Assembly (NCBI GenBank): GCA_018433015.1
Contig: JAHDSB010000032.1
Location: forward strand, 1 to 53,821
Length of the DNA stretch: 53,821 nt
DNA from: Clostridia bacterium
GTDB taxonomy: Bacteria > Bacillota > Peptococcia > DRI-13 > SV3-B141
Direction: 5' to 3'
Part shown: positions 32,558 to 40,189 of the stretch, in pieces
Position numbering within the stretch: the stretch's first letter is position 1
Layout: each line of letters begins with the position of its first letter
The notes under the pieces: model-generated
Seen by the model: the letters and a program-made list of their open reading frames with translations, nothing else
What the model was told of the DNA's origin: nothing
The model's database searches: none
Made by a program: the position numbers and the translations under genes

Positions 32558-33658
32558 ATGAAAGATTTCTTTGCCGATTTAAAAATGCTGGCAGAAGATT
32601 TCGGCACGACACCAACCCTGGAAGATATGCCGAAAAGGAGCCTAGCTGACAAAGGAATCAAGGGTCCTACGGCAGCTCATGTTATCGAAGAAGTCCATTG
32701 CCCTTTGAATCTTGCTTATCTTACTTTCACTACCGGTTCCTCTGCTTTTCAGAATATCGTAGGTATAACATATACAGAAATAGACAATAGGGTGAAAGCT
32801 GCTCGGCTCGCCCTGGAAAAAGCAGAAGTAAAAAAGGGTGCTGCTGTGTTATTTACTTATCCGCCTTTAGTAAATGTTTTTTCAAAAAGAGCCCTAGATG
32901 AATACGGCTTGAAATGGAGTTTTTTACGGCGATCCGATAGAGATGAGTTTTTATATGAATTGTGTGAAAAGAATCCAGATGTAATTATAGGTGAATCTTC
33001 TTTTTTAAGAGCTGCGTTGGAAGATGCTAAAAGGATGGAGATAGTATCATATTTACCGCAAGATAAGATACTGCTTGCGGCAGGTGCGCCCCTGGATATG
33101 GAGCTTTTACAAGTAGCGGAAGAAACTATGCATTCTAAAGTACATGATTTGTACGGCTGTCAAGAATTCGGATGGCTGATGTTGGATGGGGAGTTTTTAA
33201 GAGATGACATAAGCTTGTTAAAAATTCCAGATAGTAGAGAGGGATACTATGAAGTAACCGTGGGTGGGCTCCCTATGGGTGATAGTTTTCCCGTTGCAGA
33301 ATCAGGGCATGTCTGCAATAAAGAAGGGAAGGTTATAACATATCGGAGGAAAAGAACATATCCGGAATATGAAGTGTTTGTAAGGGCAACAACCCTATCT
33401 TCTTGTGAAACTATTAAGCGGGTAGCCAGAACAATTTTAAGAATTAAAAGCCGAATAGTCCGGATTGAGCAAAATATTAAGCTTTCTGCTCCTTTTACAG
33501 TATTGGAAGTGCAACCTATAACGGAAAATAGCAAAAAGAGCAAAAGCTTTTTAATAGAAGGACCAGAAAAAACGCAGCTTTTTGATGAGCTGGTAAAGGC
33601 CCAGCTAAATTATCAGCAATCAAGCAAAACTGATCCTGCCTGGACAAAGAAAGGATAA
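32558..33658 (+). CDS. madH: Acetate:ACP ligase-like protein MadH (AMP-forming ligase fold)
   Basis: 366 residues with an adenylate-forming ligase look: LAYLTFTTGSSAFQNIVGITYTEID resembles the phosphate-binding loop, YGCQEFGWLMLDGE the substrate/adenine motif. It is shorter than usual acyl-CoA synthetases and seems to lack most of the mobile C-terminal domain. In Malonomonas rubra madH lies in the same place after madD and encodes the ligase that acetylates the ACP thiol with acetate and ATP. That is the likely role here. Confidence 0.78.
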   Translation: MKDFFADLKMLAEDFGTTPTLEDMPKRSLADKGIKGPTAAHVIEEVHCPLNLAYLTFTTGSSAFQNIVGITYTEIDNRVKAARLALEKAEVKKGAAVLFTYPPLVNVFSKRALDEYGLKWSFLRRSDRDEFLYELCEKNPDVIIGESSFLRAALEDAKRMEIVSYLPQDKILLAAGAPLDMELLQVAEETMHSKVHDLYGCQEFGWLMLDGEFLRDDISLLKIPDSREGYYEVTVGGLPMGDSFPVAESGHVCNKEGKVITYRRKRTYPEYEVFVRATTLSSCETIKRVARTILRIKSRIVRIEQNIKLSAPFTVLEVQPITENSKKSKSFLIEGPEKTQLFDELVKAQLNYQQSSKTDPAWTKKG

Positions 33659-33667
33659 ATAGTAGTT

Positions 33668-34354
33668 ATGCAAAGGCATAGTTTATTGGCCATAACAAAC
33701 GAAGGCAGAGAACGGGCATTTAAACAAGTAGAAAGATCTTATTTATTAAAGAATTCGGGATTGGTTAGAAAGTTGATTGTAGAAGGATATGAAGGTGTAA
33801 AGGTTCCGGGAATTATAAGGCGTGCGGAAGAAGGGAAAGTTGCAGGAAAGATTGCAGTAGGCTTTTCTTCCCCTATGCGCTATAAAAATAGCAGATTAAG
33901 AATACCTGCCTTTATTTCGGAAAGGGAACTTATAAGGGTCATAACACCATACGAAGTTATGAGACAAAGTGGTAGTCATCGAACTAAGTGCTTGAAAGCC
34001 CTCCAACAGGTTAAGGCAGTTGCTCAAGATATGAAAATAAAAGTGGGCATCTGGGGCTCCTGTGCTCTGGAAGTTTGTACCGGCTTACCCTATACGGATG
34101 AGGAGTCGGATTTGGATTTACTGATAGGGGCTAATCATCTCAGCAAAATAGAAGAGTTTTATAAAGCTTTAGAGGCCATAGGAGAAAGGTGGGAGTGCAA
34201 GATTGATTTAGAATTGAATTTGCCTATAGGCTATGATGTCAAAGTTGCTGAACTATTTAGGTTTACCGAGGATGTCTTGGGTAAAAACAGGGATGAGGTA
34301 AGGTTAATCCCGAGGGAAAATATTTTGAATATGCTCAAAATTTTTGAGCAATAA
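33668..34354 (+). CDS. mdcG: Phosphoribosyl-dephospho-CoA transferase (holo-ACP synthase, MdcG-like)
   Basis: 228 residues. The nucleotidyltransferase motif is plain: GIWGSCALEVCTGLPYTDEESDLDLLI (about 130-155), with the GS and the DxD acids needed to transfer the prosthetic group to MadE Ser30. The N-terminus MQRHSLLAIT is like MdcG. It corresponds to madK in the M. rubra order. The ribosome site is weak (AAAGGA 13 nt upstream), so coupling to madH is likely. Confidence 0.87.
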   Translation: MQRHSLLAITNEGRERAFKQVERSYLLKNSGLVRKLIVEGYEGVKVPGIIRRAEEGKVAGKIAVGFSSPMRYKNSRLRIPAFISERELIRVITPYEVMRQSGSHRTKCLKALQQVKAVAQDMKIKVGIWGSCALEVCTGLPYTDEESDLDLLIGANHLSKIEEFYKALEAIGERWECKIDLELNLPIGYDVKVAELFRFTEDVLGKNRDEVRLIPRENILNMLKIFEQ

Positions 34355-34376
34355 AAATATAAAAGGAGGAAAAATA

Positions 34377-34586
34377 ATGGAAATTAAAGCGCGAGTTCCT
34401 GGGAAAATAATGGAGATCAAAGTAAAAGTGGGTGATGCTGTAAAGACAAAAGATGTAGTTGCAGTTATGGAAGCAATGAAAATGCAGCAGGCTATTCCGA
34501 CTCCACAAGACGGTATTGTCAAGGAAATTAGAGTAAATACGGGGGAAAGAGTAAATCCCGGTACGGTACTTATGGTAATCGAATAA
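34377..34586 (+). CDS. madF: Biotin carrier protein of malonate decarboxylase
   Basis: 69 residues, a minimal biotinyl/lipoyl domain. Lys35 in MEAMKM is the biotinylated lysine, and MEIKARVPGKIMEIKVKVGD is the typical first beta hammerhead. It carries CO2 from MadC/MadD to the MadB pump, which sets this system apart from biotin-independent Mdc enzymes. Start ATG 8 nt after AAAGGAGG; a TTG 33 bases upstream is inside mdcG and not supported. Confidence 0.95.
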   Translation: MEIKARVPGKIMEIKVKVGDAVKTKDVVAVMEAMKMQQAIPTPQDGIVKEIRVNTGERVNPGTVLMVIE

Positions 34587-34604
34587 TTACTAAAAAATGA
34601 AAAG

Positions 34605-34645
34605 ATGGGGGTTGTCTGTCTCAGAGGTATGAGATACTCCCCCAT
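34605..34645. other. G/C-rich hairpin between madF and madL
   Basis: ATGGGGG (34605-34611) pairs with CCCCCAT (34639-34645), with an inner CTCA/TGAG-type pairing. No T run follows on the plus strand, so it is not a classic terminator; it may set mRNA stability between enzyme and transporter genes. Confidence 0.5.
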
Positions 34646-34741
34646 TTAAGTATACGGGTTTTATTAATAGTATAAGTGAAAGTTTTTATAAATTTTCTCG
34701 GATCTGTGTTCAAATTTAATAGAAGGAGGTGCCATAAGAGA

Positions 34742-35137
34742 GTGGCTATTTACGGGTTAACATTATTATCCGCGTGTATGTTTGTTGGTGTAATGCTGGG
34801 TGATATCTTAGGCAAAGTAGTCGGGGTGGAAGCTAATGTAGGTGGGGTTGGATTTGCTATGCTATTTTTAATTCTCGTTTCTGATTATTTGTTAGAGCAT
34901 GATAAGTTATCGCTGAAAGCTCAGTCAGGAATAAAATTCTGGAGTATGATGTATATCCCTGTAGTTGTAGCGATGACAGCCAGACAAAACGTTGTTGCTG
35001 CAGTTAAAGGTGGCCCTATGGCGATTCTATGTGGAGTGTTAGCTGTTATCGTGGCTTTTGCTTTTGTACCTATAATTAGTAAAATAGGTGAAAAAGGAAC
35101 TCCTTTACCTGGAAAAGACCAAGGAAAGGAGGCGTAA
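34742..35137 (+). CDS. madL: Malonate transporter subunit MadL
   Basis: 131 residues, about four membrane helices. It begins VAIYGLTLLSACMFVGVMLGD and has the family block VGVEANVGGVGFAMLFLILVSDYL. GTG start about 10 nt after GAAGGAGGTG; a GTG/ATG-less extension upstream (22 codons) is basic and unlike the family. MadL works with MadM to import malonate, probably with Na+ or protons. Confidence 0.9.
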   Translation: MAIYGLTLLSACMFVGVMLGDILGKVVGVEANVGGVGFAMLFLILVSDYLLEHDKLSLKAQSGIKFWSMMYIPVVVAMTARQNVVAAVKGGPMAILCGVLAVIVAFAFVPIISKIGEKGTPLPGKDQGKEA

Positions 35138-35143
35138 ATTAGT

Positions 35144-35905
35144 ATGGAAATGGTGCTTAACATATTTATAAAATATAATCTGGTAATGGCTTTTCTGATC
35201 ATAGGTATTGTAATGTATGGGGCTGATTGGGTTTCTAAAGCCACTAATAAAAGAATTGCCGGCTCAGCTATAGCCATACTTATTGGCTTAGGTTTAGCTT
35301 ATATCGGTGGGGTTATTACCAATAACGGAAATGGTGGCTTGGCTAATGTTCCGCTCTTTTCCGGTTTAGGTATCATGGGCGGTTCTATGCTTAGGGACTA
35401 TTGTATTATTTCTACGGCCTTTGGGGCAAGGATATCTGAAATTAAAAAAGCTGGTTTAGCCGGTATTATTTCATTATTTGTAGGGGTTATTGCTTCTTTT
35501 ACTGTAGGTGTAACACTTGCTTTATTATTTGGTTATACAGATGTGGTAAGTGCTACAACGATTGGAGCGGGAGCCGTAACATTTATAGTAGGTCCGGTAA
35601 CCGGGGCGGCTCTAAGGGCCAGTTCGGATGTAATTGCTTTAAGTATAGCAGCAGGTGTGGTTAAATCTATTTTAGTTATGATTATGACACCCTTTGTGGC
35701 TAAGTTCATAGGTTTGAATAATCCTAAATCTGCTATGGTTTATGGTGGATTAATGGGTACAACTAGCGGTACGGCTGCCGGGTTAGCGGCTACTGATGAA
35801 AGATTGGTTCCTTATGGTGCTATGACGGCAACGTTTTTCACAGGATTAGGCTGCTTAATGTGTCCGTCGGTGCTGTATTTAGTTACGAGGATAATTTTAG
35901 GCTGA
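35144..35905 (+). CDS. madM: Malonate transporter subunit MadM
   Basis: 253 residues, seven or more membrane helices. FIKYNLVMAFLIIGIVMYGADWVSK at the N-terminus and GIMGGSMLRDYCIISTAFGA, GAGAVTFIVGPVTGAALRASSDVIALSIAAG are characteristic. Six bp after madL. Supplies malonate to the decarboxylase. Confidence 0.92.
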   Translation: MEMVLNIFIKYNLVMAFLIIGIVMYGADWVSKATNKRIAGSAIAILIGLGLAYIGGVITNNGNGGLANVPLFSGLGIMGGSMLRDYCIISTAFGARISEIKKAGLAGIISLFVGVIASFTVGVTLALLFGYTDVVSATTIGAGAVTFIVGPVTGAALRASSDVIALSIAAGVVKSILVMIMTPFVAKFIGLNNPKSAMVYGGLMGTTSGTAAGLAATDERLVPYGAMTATFFTGLGCLMCPSVLYLVTRIILG

Positions 35906-35941
35906 TTATTATGAAAAAAGTATAATATTATAGTTGATTTG

Positions 35942-35970
35942 TAGGGGGTTGTGTTTTGGTGCAGCCCCTA
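35942..35970 (+). terminator. Possible terminator between madM and mdcB
   Basis: TAGGGG (35942-35947) pairs with CCCCTA (35965-35970) plus imperfect inner pairs; AATTTATTTATT follows. It may reduce expression of the last gene. Confidence 0.45.
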
Positions 35971-36009
35971 TAATTTATTTATTCATAATTGGCAGAAGGA
36001 GGGAAAAAA

Positions 36010-36927
36010 ATGCGTTTATTAGAAGCGGATAAATGCACTGCTATTAAAATTGATGAAGAAGCGTGGCGGATCGGAAACTCATTTTTAAAAGGTATTCTTT
36101 TGGAAGTTAGTGCGTATCCGAAACCCGGCTTGGTTTGCGCAAAATCAATGGGAGCCCATAAAGATATGAATATTTTAACTTTTATGATCAGTTCGGCTAC
36201 AATAGGACCGGCTTTTTATCTGTGTGCCCAAACCGGCAGAGATCATCAAGGAAAGTTAAAAGAACTTTTCCAAAATATAAGAAAAATAGGAGTTAGGTAT
36301 GAAAAGGAATTAATGTTATCTACCAAAGGAGTTAATACTCAGCGGGGTATACTTTTTGCTGCCGGAATAATGTGTGCAGCGGCAGGTTATTTATCGCGTT
36401 ATAAAGAAACTTATAGCATCGATGAAGTATTTGGCACCGTATCCGAGATGGCAGAAGGGATAGTATGCCAGGAGCTGATGTGTTTGCAAAGATTAAATAA
36501 GAAAAGATATACAGCAGGAGAACAGCTATATTTAAAATATCAGGTTACAGGTATTCGTGGTGAAGTTGAGTCAGGTTTTCCTTCCGTACGGAATGTGGGA
36601 TTGCCTGTTTTTAAAGGAGTTTTACAACGAAGTAAGACCTTGAATGAGTGCTTAGTTCATACCTTGTTAGCTTTAATGGCTTGTGTAGAAGATACGACTA
36701 TTTTATGGAGGAAAGATAAGGATGCTTTATTAGCAGTGCAAAAATCAGCGCAAAAGATATTAGATAAGGGAAGTATATATACAAGTCATGGTAGGAGAGA
36801 GATCTATGAACTGAATAAAGAATTTATAAAAGAAAATATTAGTCCGGGAGGTTCTGCAGATCTATTATCCATTACGGTAGGCAGTTACTTATTAGAAAAT
36901 AATCAATTTTACGTAAAATTGATGTAA
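36010..36927 (+). CDS. mdcB: Triphosphoribosyl-dephospho-CoA synthase (MdcB/MadG/CitG family)
   Basis: 305 residues. SAYPKPGLVCAKSMGAHKDM, STKGVNTQRGILFAAG, GIRGEVESGFPSVRNVGLP and NISPGGSADLLSIT are CitG/MdcB motifs. It makes the precursor of the ACP prosthetic group from dephospho-CoA and ATP; mdcG then attaches it. Start ATG 6 nt after GAAGGAGGG; a TTG 21 bases upstream is inside the ribosome region. In M. rubra the homologue is near the front of the cluster, here it is last. Confidence 0.92.
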   Translation: MRLLEADKCTAIKIDEEAWRIGNSFLKGILLEVSAYPKPGLVCAKSMGAHKDMNILTFMISSATIGPAFYLCAQTGRDHQGKLKELFQNIRKIGVRYEKELMLSTKGVNTQRGILFAAGIMCAAAGYLSRYKETYSIDEVFGTVSEMAEGIVCQELMCLQRLNKKRYTAGEQLYLKYQVTGIRGEVESGFPSVRNVGLPVFKGVLQRSKTLNECLVHTLLALMACVEDTTILWRKDKDALLAVQKSAQKILDKGSIYTSHGRREIYELNKEFIKENISPGGSADLLSITVGSYLLENNQFYVKLM

Positions 36928-36970
36928 ATTTCAACCGAAGTAGCTAGCAAGGAAAAGGTAATAAAGAAGG

Positions 36971-36992
36971 GGCTGTTGCAAAACTACTTTTA
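36971..36992 (+). repeat. 18-base repeat, possible IS-end remnant
   Basis: GGGGCTGTTGCAAAACTACTTTTA-type sequence; GTTGCAAAACTACTTTTA is identical to 20399-20416. CTGTTGCAAA also resembles the inverted repeat ends of IS6-like elements, but no transposase is present. Confidence 0.4.
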
Positions 36993-37247
36993 GAGATGAC
37001 GCTGAAAGAATCCTGGTTACTAGCGTCTAAGAGATGCAAACTCACATCTTTTAGTGATGCAATTCAGAATAAGCACCAGATGTTCCCTAGTCTAGATCTA
37101 CCAAGTAATGCAAGGCGGAATATTCTTGATGCGTTTAAATTCTTTAGACTTTTATTGTAAAGTTTTTTTAATCCTAAAAAAAAATATATAAACCGAAGTC
37201 CTTATTATTACTGCTATTTCGCCATATACTTTAAATTTTCCAAATAA

Positions 37248-37265
37248 TTTGGCACAATAATTGCT
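37248..37265 (+). promoter_or_regulatory. Sigma-54 promoter
   Basis: TGGCAC (37250-37255), N5, TTGCT (37261-37265): an exact -24/-12 match preceded by TT. It is 425 bp upstream of mrpE on the same strand. No sigma-54 activator gene lies in the window. Confidence 0.6.
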
Positions 37266-37689
37266 ATTTTATTAAGTTAGTTTACTCAGCTTCGTATTAT
37301 TGGTCTTTGAAAAAATATTAATTTAATACCCAGTGATCAAGGAAAGATTTCTCAAAAAAGGTAACGCATAAAACGTAAATAAAGTCAATGCTTGAAAAAA
37401 AATAGGGGATTAGATAAAATGTATTGTGAAAGATTTAACAATATTAGTAAAATTTAATATTCGGATAATAACATAAATAGAAAGATGGTTGCTGTTATAA
37501 ATAGATATTGACTAATAAGGTATGATTTTACAATGGGAATATGATAAAATAAAGGCAAAACAGGGAGGTGGTGGTATAGGATTGCATACTATATTTAATT
37601 TATATATGAAGTGCTAATTTACAGAAAAAACAAAAAACAAAAAATGGAGAGGGTTATTTTTAAGGTTATTTATCAAGAAGGTGGTGCTA

Positions 37690-38283
37690 ATGAACACAAA
37701 AGTTAAGGTGGAATATAAGACAGAGAAAATGCCTGTGTTTAAGCATTTTTGTATGATTTTTATTGTGCTGTTTTGTTTTTGGTCAATTCTGTCAGGGCAT
37801 TTTGATTTTAAACATTTATCTATTGGTGCTGTGACATCATTAATAGTAGCATGGATTACCTTACCTTTGTTATGTATACCATCAACAACGACTAAAGGTA
37901 CATACTTTATGGCCTTTTCGCTACCGATTATAAAATTGGTGCGATATGGTATCTGGCTTTTAGTCGAAGTAGTCAAAGCTAATATCCATGTTGCCCTTTT
38001 AGTTTTAAACCCCAAAATGCCTATAGATCCTTATATAGTCACTTTTAATAAGGAAATGTCTAATCCTATTGCCCATGCTGCCCTGGCTAATTCTATTACT
38101 TTAACTCCCGGGACAATAACTGTTGATGTTGTTGAAGGGGAGTACATTGTTCATGCAATTACCAAAGAACATGGATATAGCCTTGCTCCTGATAAGGGAG
38201 AAGGGGATATGCCAGTTCGTATAGCTAAATTGTTTAATGAACAGGAAATTTTGGCTAAGAGGTGGCAAGATGTTGACCTTTGA
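37690..38283 (+). CDS. mrpE: Mrp antiporter subunit E (MbhA-like)
   Basis: 197 residues. Two or three N-terminal membrane helices (about 15-65) and the typical MrpE block WLLVEVVKANIHVALLVLNPK, then a soluble C-terminal domain with NSITLTPGTITVDVVEGEYIVHAI. First gene of an eleven-gene operon. Start ATG 5 nt after AAGAAGGTGG. MrpE stabilises the antiporter complex. Confidence 0.92.
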   Translation: MNTKVKVEYKTEKMPVFKHFCMIFIVLFCFWSILSGHFDFKHLSIGAVTSLIVAWITLPLLCIPSTTTKGTYFMAFSLPIIKLVRYGIWLLVEVVKANIHVALLVLNPKMPIDPYIVTFNKEMSNPIAHAALANSITLTPGTITVDVVEGEYIVHAITKEHGYSLAPDKGEGDMPVRIAKLFNEQEILAKRWQDVDL

Positions 38284-38551
38284 TCATTTATTTATTGCGT
38301 TAATAATAGGTTTATTGATTATAATTATACTCATGCTTTATCGCGTTATCAAAGGGCCTACTGCCTTTGATCGTTTAAATGGATTAGGTGTGATTGGAAC
38401 AGATACTATATTATTGCTAATTCTATTCGGTTTTTTAAATAAACGCGTGGAGATGTATGTTGACATTGCTATTGCCTATGGAATATTAGGTTTTATTAGC
38501 CTTGTTGTATTAGCGAAATATATAGAAAGCAAGGGGGGCACAAATAGATGA
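38270..38551 (+). CDS. mrpF: Mrp antiporter subunit F (MbhB-like)
   Basis: 93 residues, three membrane helices. VIKGPTAFDRLNGLGVIGTDTILLL is the MrpF hallmark. The start is the ATG at 38270, overlapping the mrpE stop by 14 bp and behind AGAGGTGG. Confidence 0.92.
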   Translation: MLTFDHLFIALIIGLLIIIILMLYRVIKGPTAFDRLNGLGVIGTDTILLLILFGFLNKRVEMYVDIAIAYGILGFISLVVLAKYIESKGGTNR

Positions 38552-38847
38552 AAATACTTGCCCTTATCTTTATGTTATCAGGATTCTTTTTTACTCTGGT
38601 AGCAGCCCTGGGAGTCTTACGTTTCCCGGATTTTTATACCCGACTACATGCATCTGGGAAAGGTGATACTTTAGGTATTGGTCTTTCTATATTTGGGTTA
38701 GCCTTATATCATGGATTTTCCTTAATAAGTCTTAAATTATTATTTATAGTTATCTTTATCTTCCTCGCCAACCCTATAGGTACTCATGCAATTTGTAGAG
38801 CAGCATATAGGAGCGGGTTGAGACCCTGGATGCGGAAGGAGGAATAA
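38548..38847 (+). CDS. mrpG: Mrp antiporter subunit G (MbhC-like)
   Basis: 99 residues, three helices. AALGVLRFPDFYTRLHASGKGDTLGIGLSI is the conserved MrpG core. ATGA overlap with mrpF. Confidence 0.93.
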   Translation: MKILALIFMLSGFFFTLVAALGVLRFPDFYTRLHASGKGDTLGIGLSIFGLALYHGFSLISLKLLFIVIFIFLANPIGTHAICRAAYRSGLRPWMRKEE

Positions 38848-38849
38848 CA

Positions 38850-39092
38850 TTGTTAAAAATGTATGTACAAGCTATTTTATTAGCTATTATGGTTTTTACA
38901 GGTTTTGCAGCGATATTCGTTAAAGACCTGTTAGCGGCTATTATTATGTTTGGAGCCTTTAGCTTCTTTGCTGTTTTGATATATTTGGTCTTAGGAGCTC
39001 CTGATGTGGCTTTTACTGAAGCTGTAGTCGGGGTGGTTTCAACAACCTTCTTTGTTATTGCCCTTAACCGTGTACGTAGGAGGTGCTCTTAA
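38850..39092 (+). CDS. DUF4040/MbhD-like subunit (MrpA C-terminal part 1)
   Basis: 80 residues, two to three helices. LAAIIMFGAFSFFAVLIYLVLGAPDVAFTEAVVGVVSTTFFVIAL matches the part of MrpA that corresponds to NuoJ; APDVAFTEA is its hallmark. As in archaeal Mbh complexes it is a separate gene. TTG start behind GAAGGAGG. Stop shares one base with the next start (TAATG). Confidence 0.88.
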   Translation: MLKMYVQAILLAIMVFTGFAAIFVKDLLAAIIMFGAFSFFAVLIYLVLGAPDVAFTEAVVGVVSTTFFVIALNRVRRRCS

Positions 39093-39379
39093 TGAGGAAG
39101 GCTATTTCCTATGTAACTGTTGCGGGTATGCTATTTTTTCTTTTTGCTGTTGCAGGAGCTTTGCCCCAGCTTTATGATCCCAATTCTCCTGCTGCACGCC
39201 ATGTTTCGCCACGTTATATTGAAAAAAGTCACGAGGAAATTGGGTCAGCCAACTATGTAACGGCAGTTTTAGCAGATTATCGTGGCTATGATACATTAGG
39301 GGAAACAACAGTTATTTTTACCGCAGGAGTTGTTACAGTGATGCTCTTGAGGACAGGTTTAAAAAGAAAGAAATTATGA
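39092..39379 (+). CDS. MbhE-like subunit (MrpA C-terminal part 2)
   Basis: 95 residues with two membrane helices and the block ENYVTAVLADYRGYDTLGETTVIF-like sequence (here IGSANYVTAVLADYRGYDTLGE), typical of the MrpB-domain end of MrpA/MbhE. Start ATG 6 nt after AGGAGGTG. Confidence 0.88.
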   Translation: MRKAISYVTVAGMLFFLFAVAGALPQLYDPNSPAARHVSPRYIEKSHEEIGSANYVTAVLADYRGYDTLGETTVIFTAGVVTVMLLRTGLKRKKL

Positions 39380-39392
39380 GGTGAGGTCAAGA

Positions 39393-39824
39393 ATGAATAG
39401 AGATTTTGGTAGCATTGTTCTAGACACAGCCTTTAGATATTTAGTTCCATTTATATTAGTATATGGCGTCTATGTATTGCTGCATGGCGAGGAAAGCCCG
39501 GGGGGCGGATTCCAAGCAGGAGCATTATTTGGCATTGCCATTATCATAGCGAGGCTAGTTCAAGGAGAAAAATGTGAATTAAATATTCCGGGGAACGCTG
39601 CTGTAGTTTTGGGAGGTCTGGGAACATTTATCTTCGGCTTTATAGGGCTTTTGTGTATTTTTTTTGGTGGAAACTTTTTAGAATATGGAGTGTTGTCCTT
39701 TTTACCTGAACCTCAAAGGCACACCTTAGGAATATTAGGCATTGAGATTGGTGTAACTATCTGTGTAATGGCGACGATTATTACGATTTATGATGCACTT
39801 ACCAGAAGGGAAGTATCATTATGA
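39393..39824 (+). CDS. mrpB: Mrp antiporter subunit B (MbhF-like)
   Basis: 143 residues, four helices. FRYLVPFILVYGVYVLLHGEESPGGGFQAGALFGIAII is the MrpB signature. Start ATG behind TGAGGTGAGG; 4-bp overlap with mrpC. Confidence 0.93.
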   Translation: MNRDFGSIVLDTAFRYLVPFILVYGVYVLLHGEESPGGGFQAGALFGIAIIIARLVQGEKCELNIPGNAAVVLGGLGTFIFGFIGLLCIFFGGNFLEYGVLSFLPEPQRHTLGILGIEIGVTICVMATIITIYDALTRREVSL

Positions 39825-40189
39825 GTAAAGAGTTTTTATCACAGTATTTACTGTATTGGCTGATTGCTGTTTTGTTCATGATAGGCCCTATAGGGATGAT
39901 TTTTAAAAATAATCTTATGAAAAAACTGATGGCTATGAATATTATGCAAGTTGCTGTGATAATTTTTTTCTTGGCATTAGGTCAGAAAATGGACGCTACA
40001 TTACCTATAGAGATTCCTGGTTTAACAGGGGTTACTAACTATATTAATCCTCTTCCCCATGCCCTTATGCTGACGGCCATAGTTGTTAGTTTGAGTACAA
40101 CGGGGGTAGCTCTAGCCTTACTTTTATTAATACAGAAAAAGTATGGGGTCCTAGAAGAAGATGAGGTATTACGGAGGATGGATCAATGA
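39821..40189 (+). CDS. mrpC: Mrp antiporter subunit C (MbhG-like, NuoK homologue)
   Basis: 122 residues, three helices. The NuoK-like motif NPLPHALMLTAIVVSLSTTGVALAL is intact. ATGA overlaps on both sides. Confidence 0.94.
   Translation: MSKEFLSQYLLYWLIAVLFMIGPIGMIFKNNLMKKLMAMNIMQVAVIIFFLALGQKMDATLPIEIPGLTGVTNYINPLPHALMLTAIVVSLSTTGVALALLLLIQKKYGVLEEDEVLRRMDQ

Larger units (their letters stand above)
36928..37689. other. 762-bp intergenic region without a convincing gene
   Basis: It holds an 18-base repeat also found at 20399 (36975-36992), a hairpin GACGCT/AGCGTC just after it (36998-37032 region), a consensus sigma-54 promoter at 37248-37265, and a ribosome-site-like GGGAGGTGG at 37563 before a 12-codon mini-frame (37582-37617). 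The rest is AT-rich and has no open frame of note. It looks like an eroded insertion plus a long mrp leader. Confidence 0.6.

Noticed and set aside
34605-34645. GGGGG/CCCCC hairpin as a terminator splitting madF from madL
   Set aside because: No T run on the plus strand, and madL-madM clearly belong to the malonate system, so read-through is expected.
34676-34741. N-terminal extension of madL
   Set aside because: The extra 22 residues are basic and unlike MadL, and the GAAGGAGGTG ribosome site lies inside that stretch before the GTG at 34742.
37509-37535. TTGACT...TACAAT as the mrp promoter
   Set aside because: The spacer is only 15 bp; not convincing beside the exact sigma-54 element upstream.
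37582-37617. 12-codon mini-frame after GGGAGGTGG before mrpE
   Set aside because: The ribosome-site-like sequence is good but the spacing is long, the start is TTG, and twelve codons give no evidence of selection; kept only as a remark.
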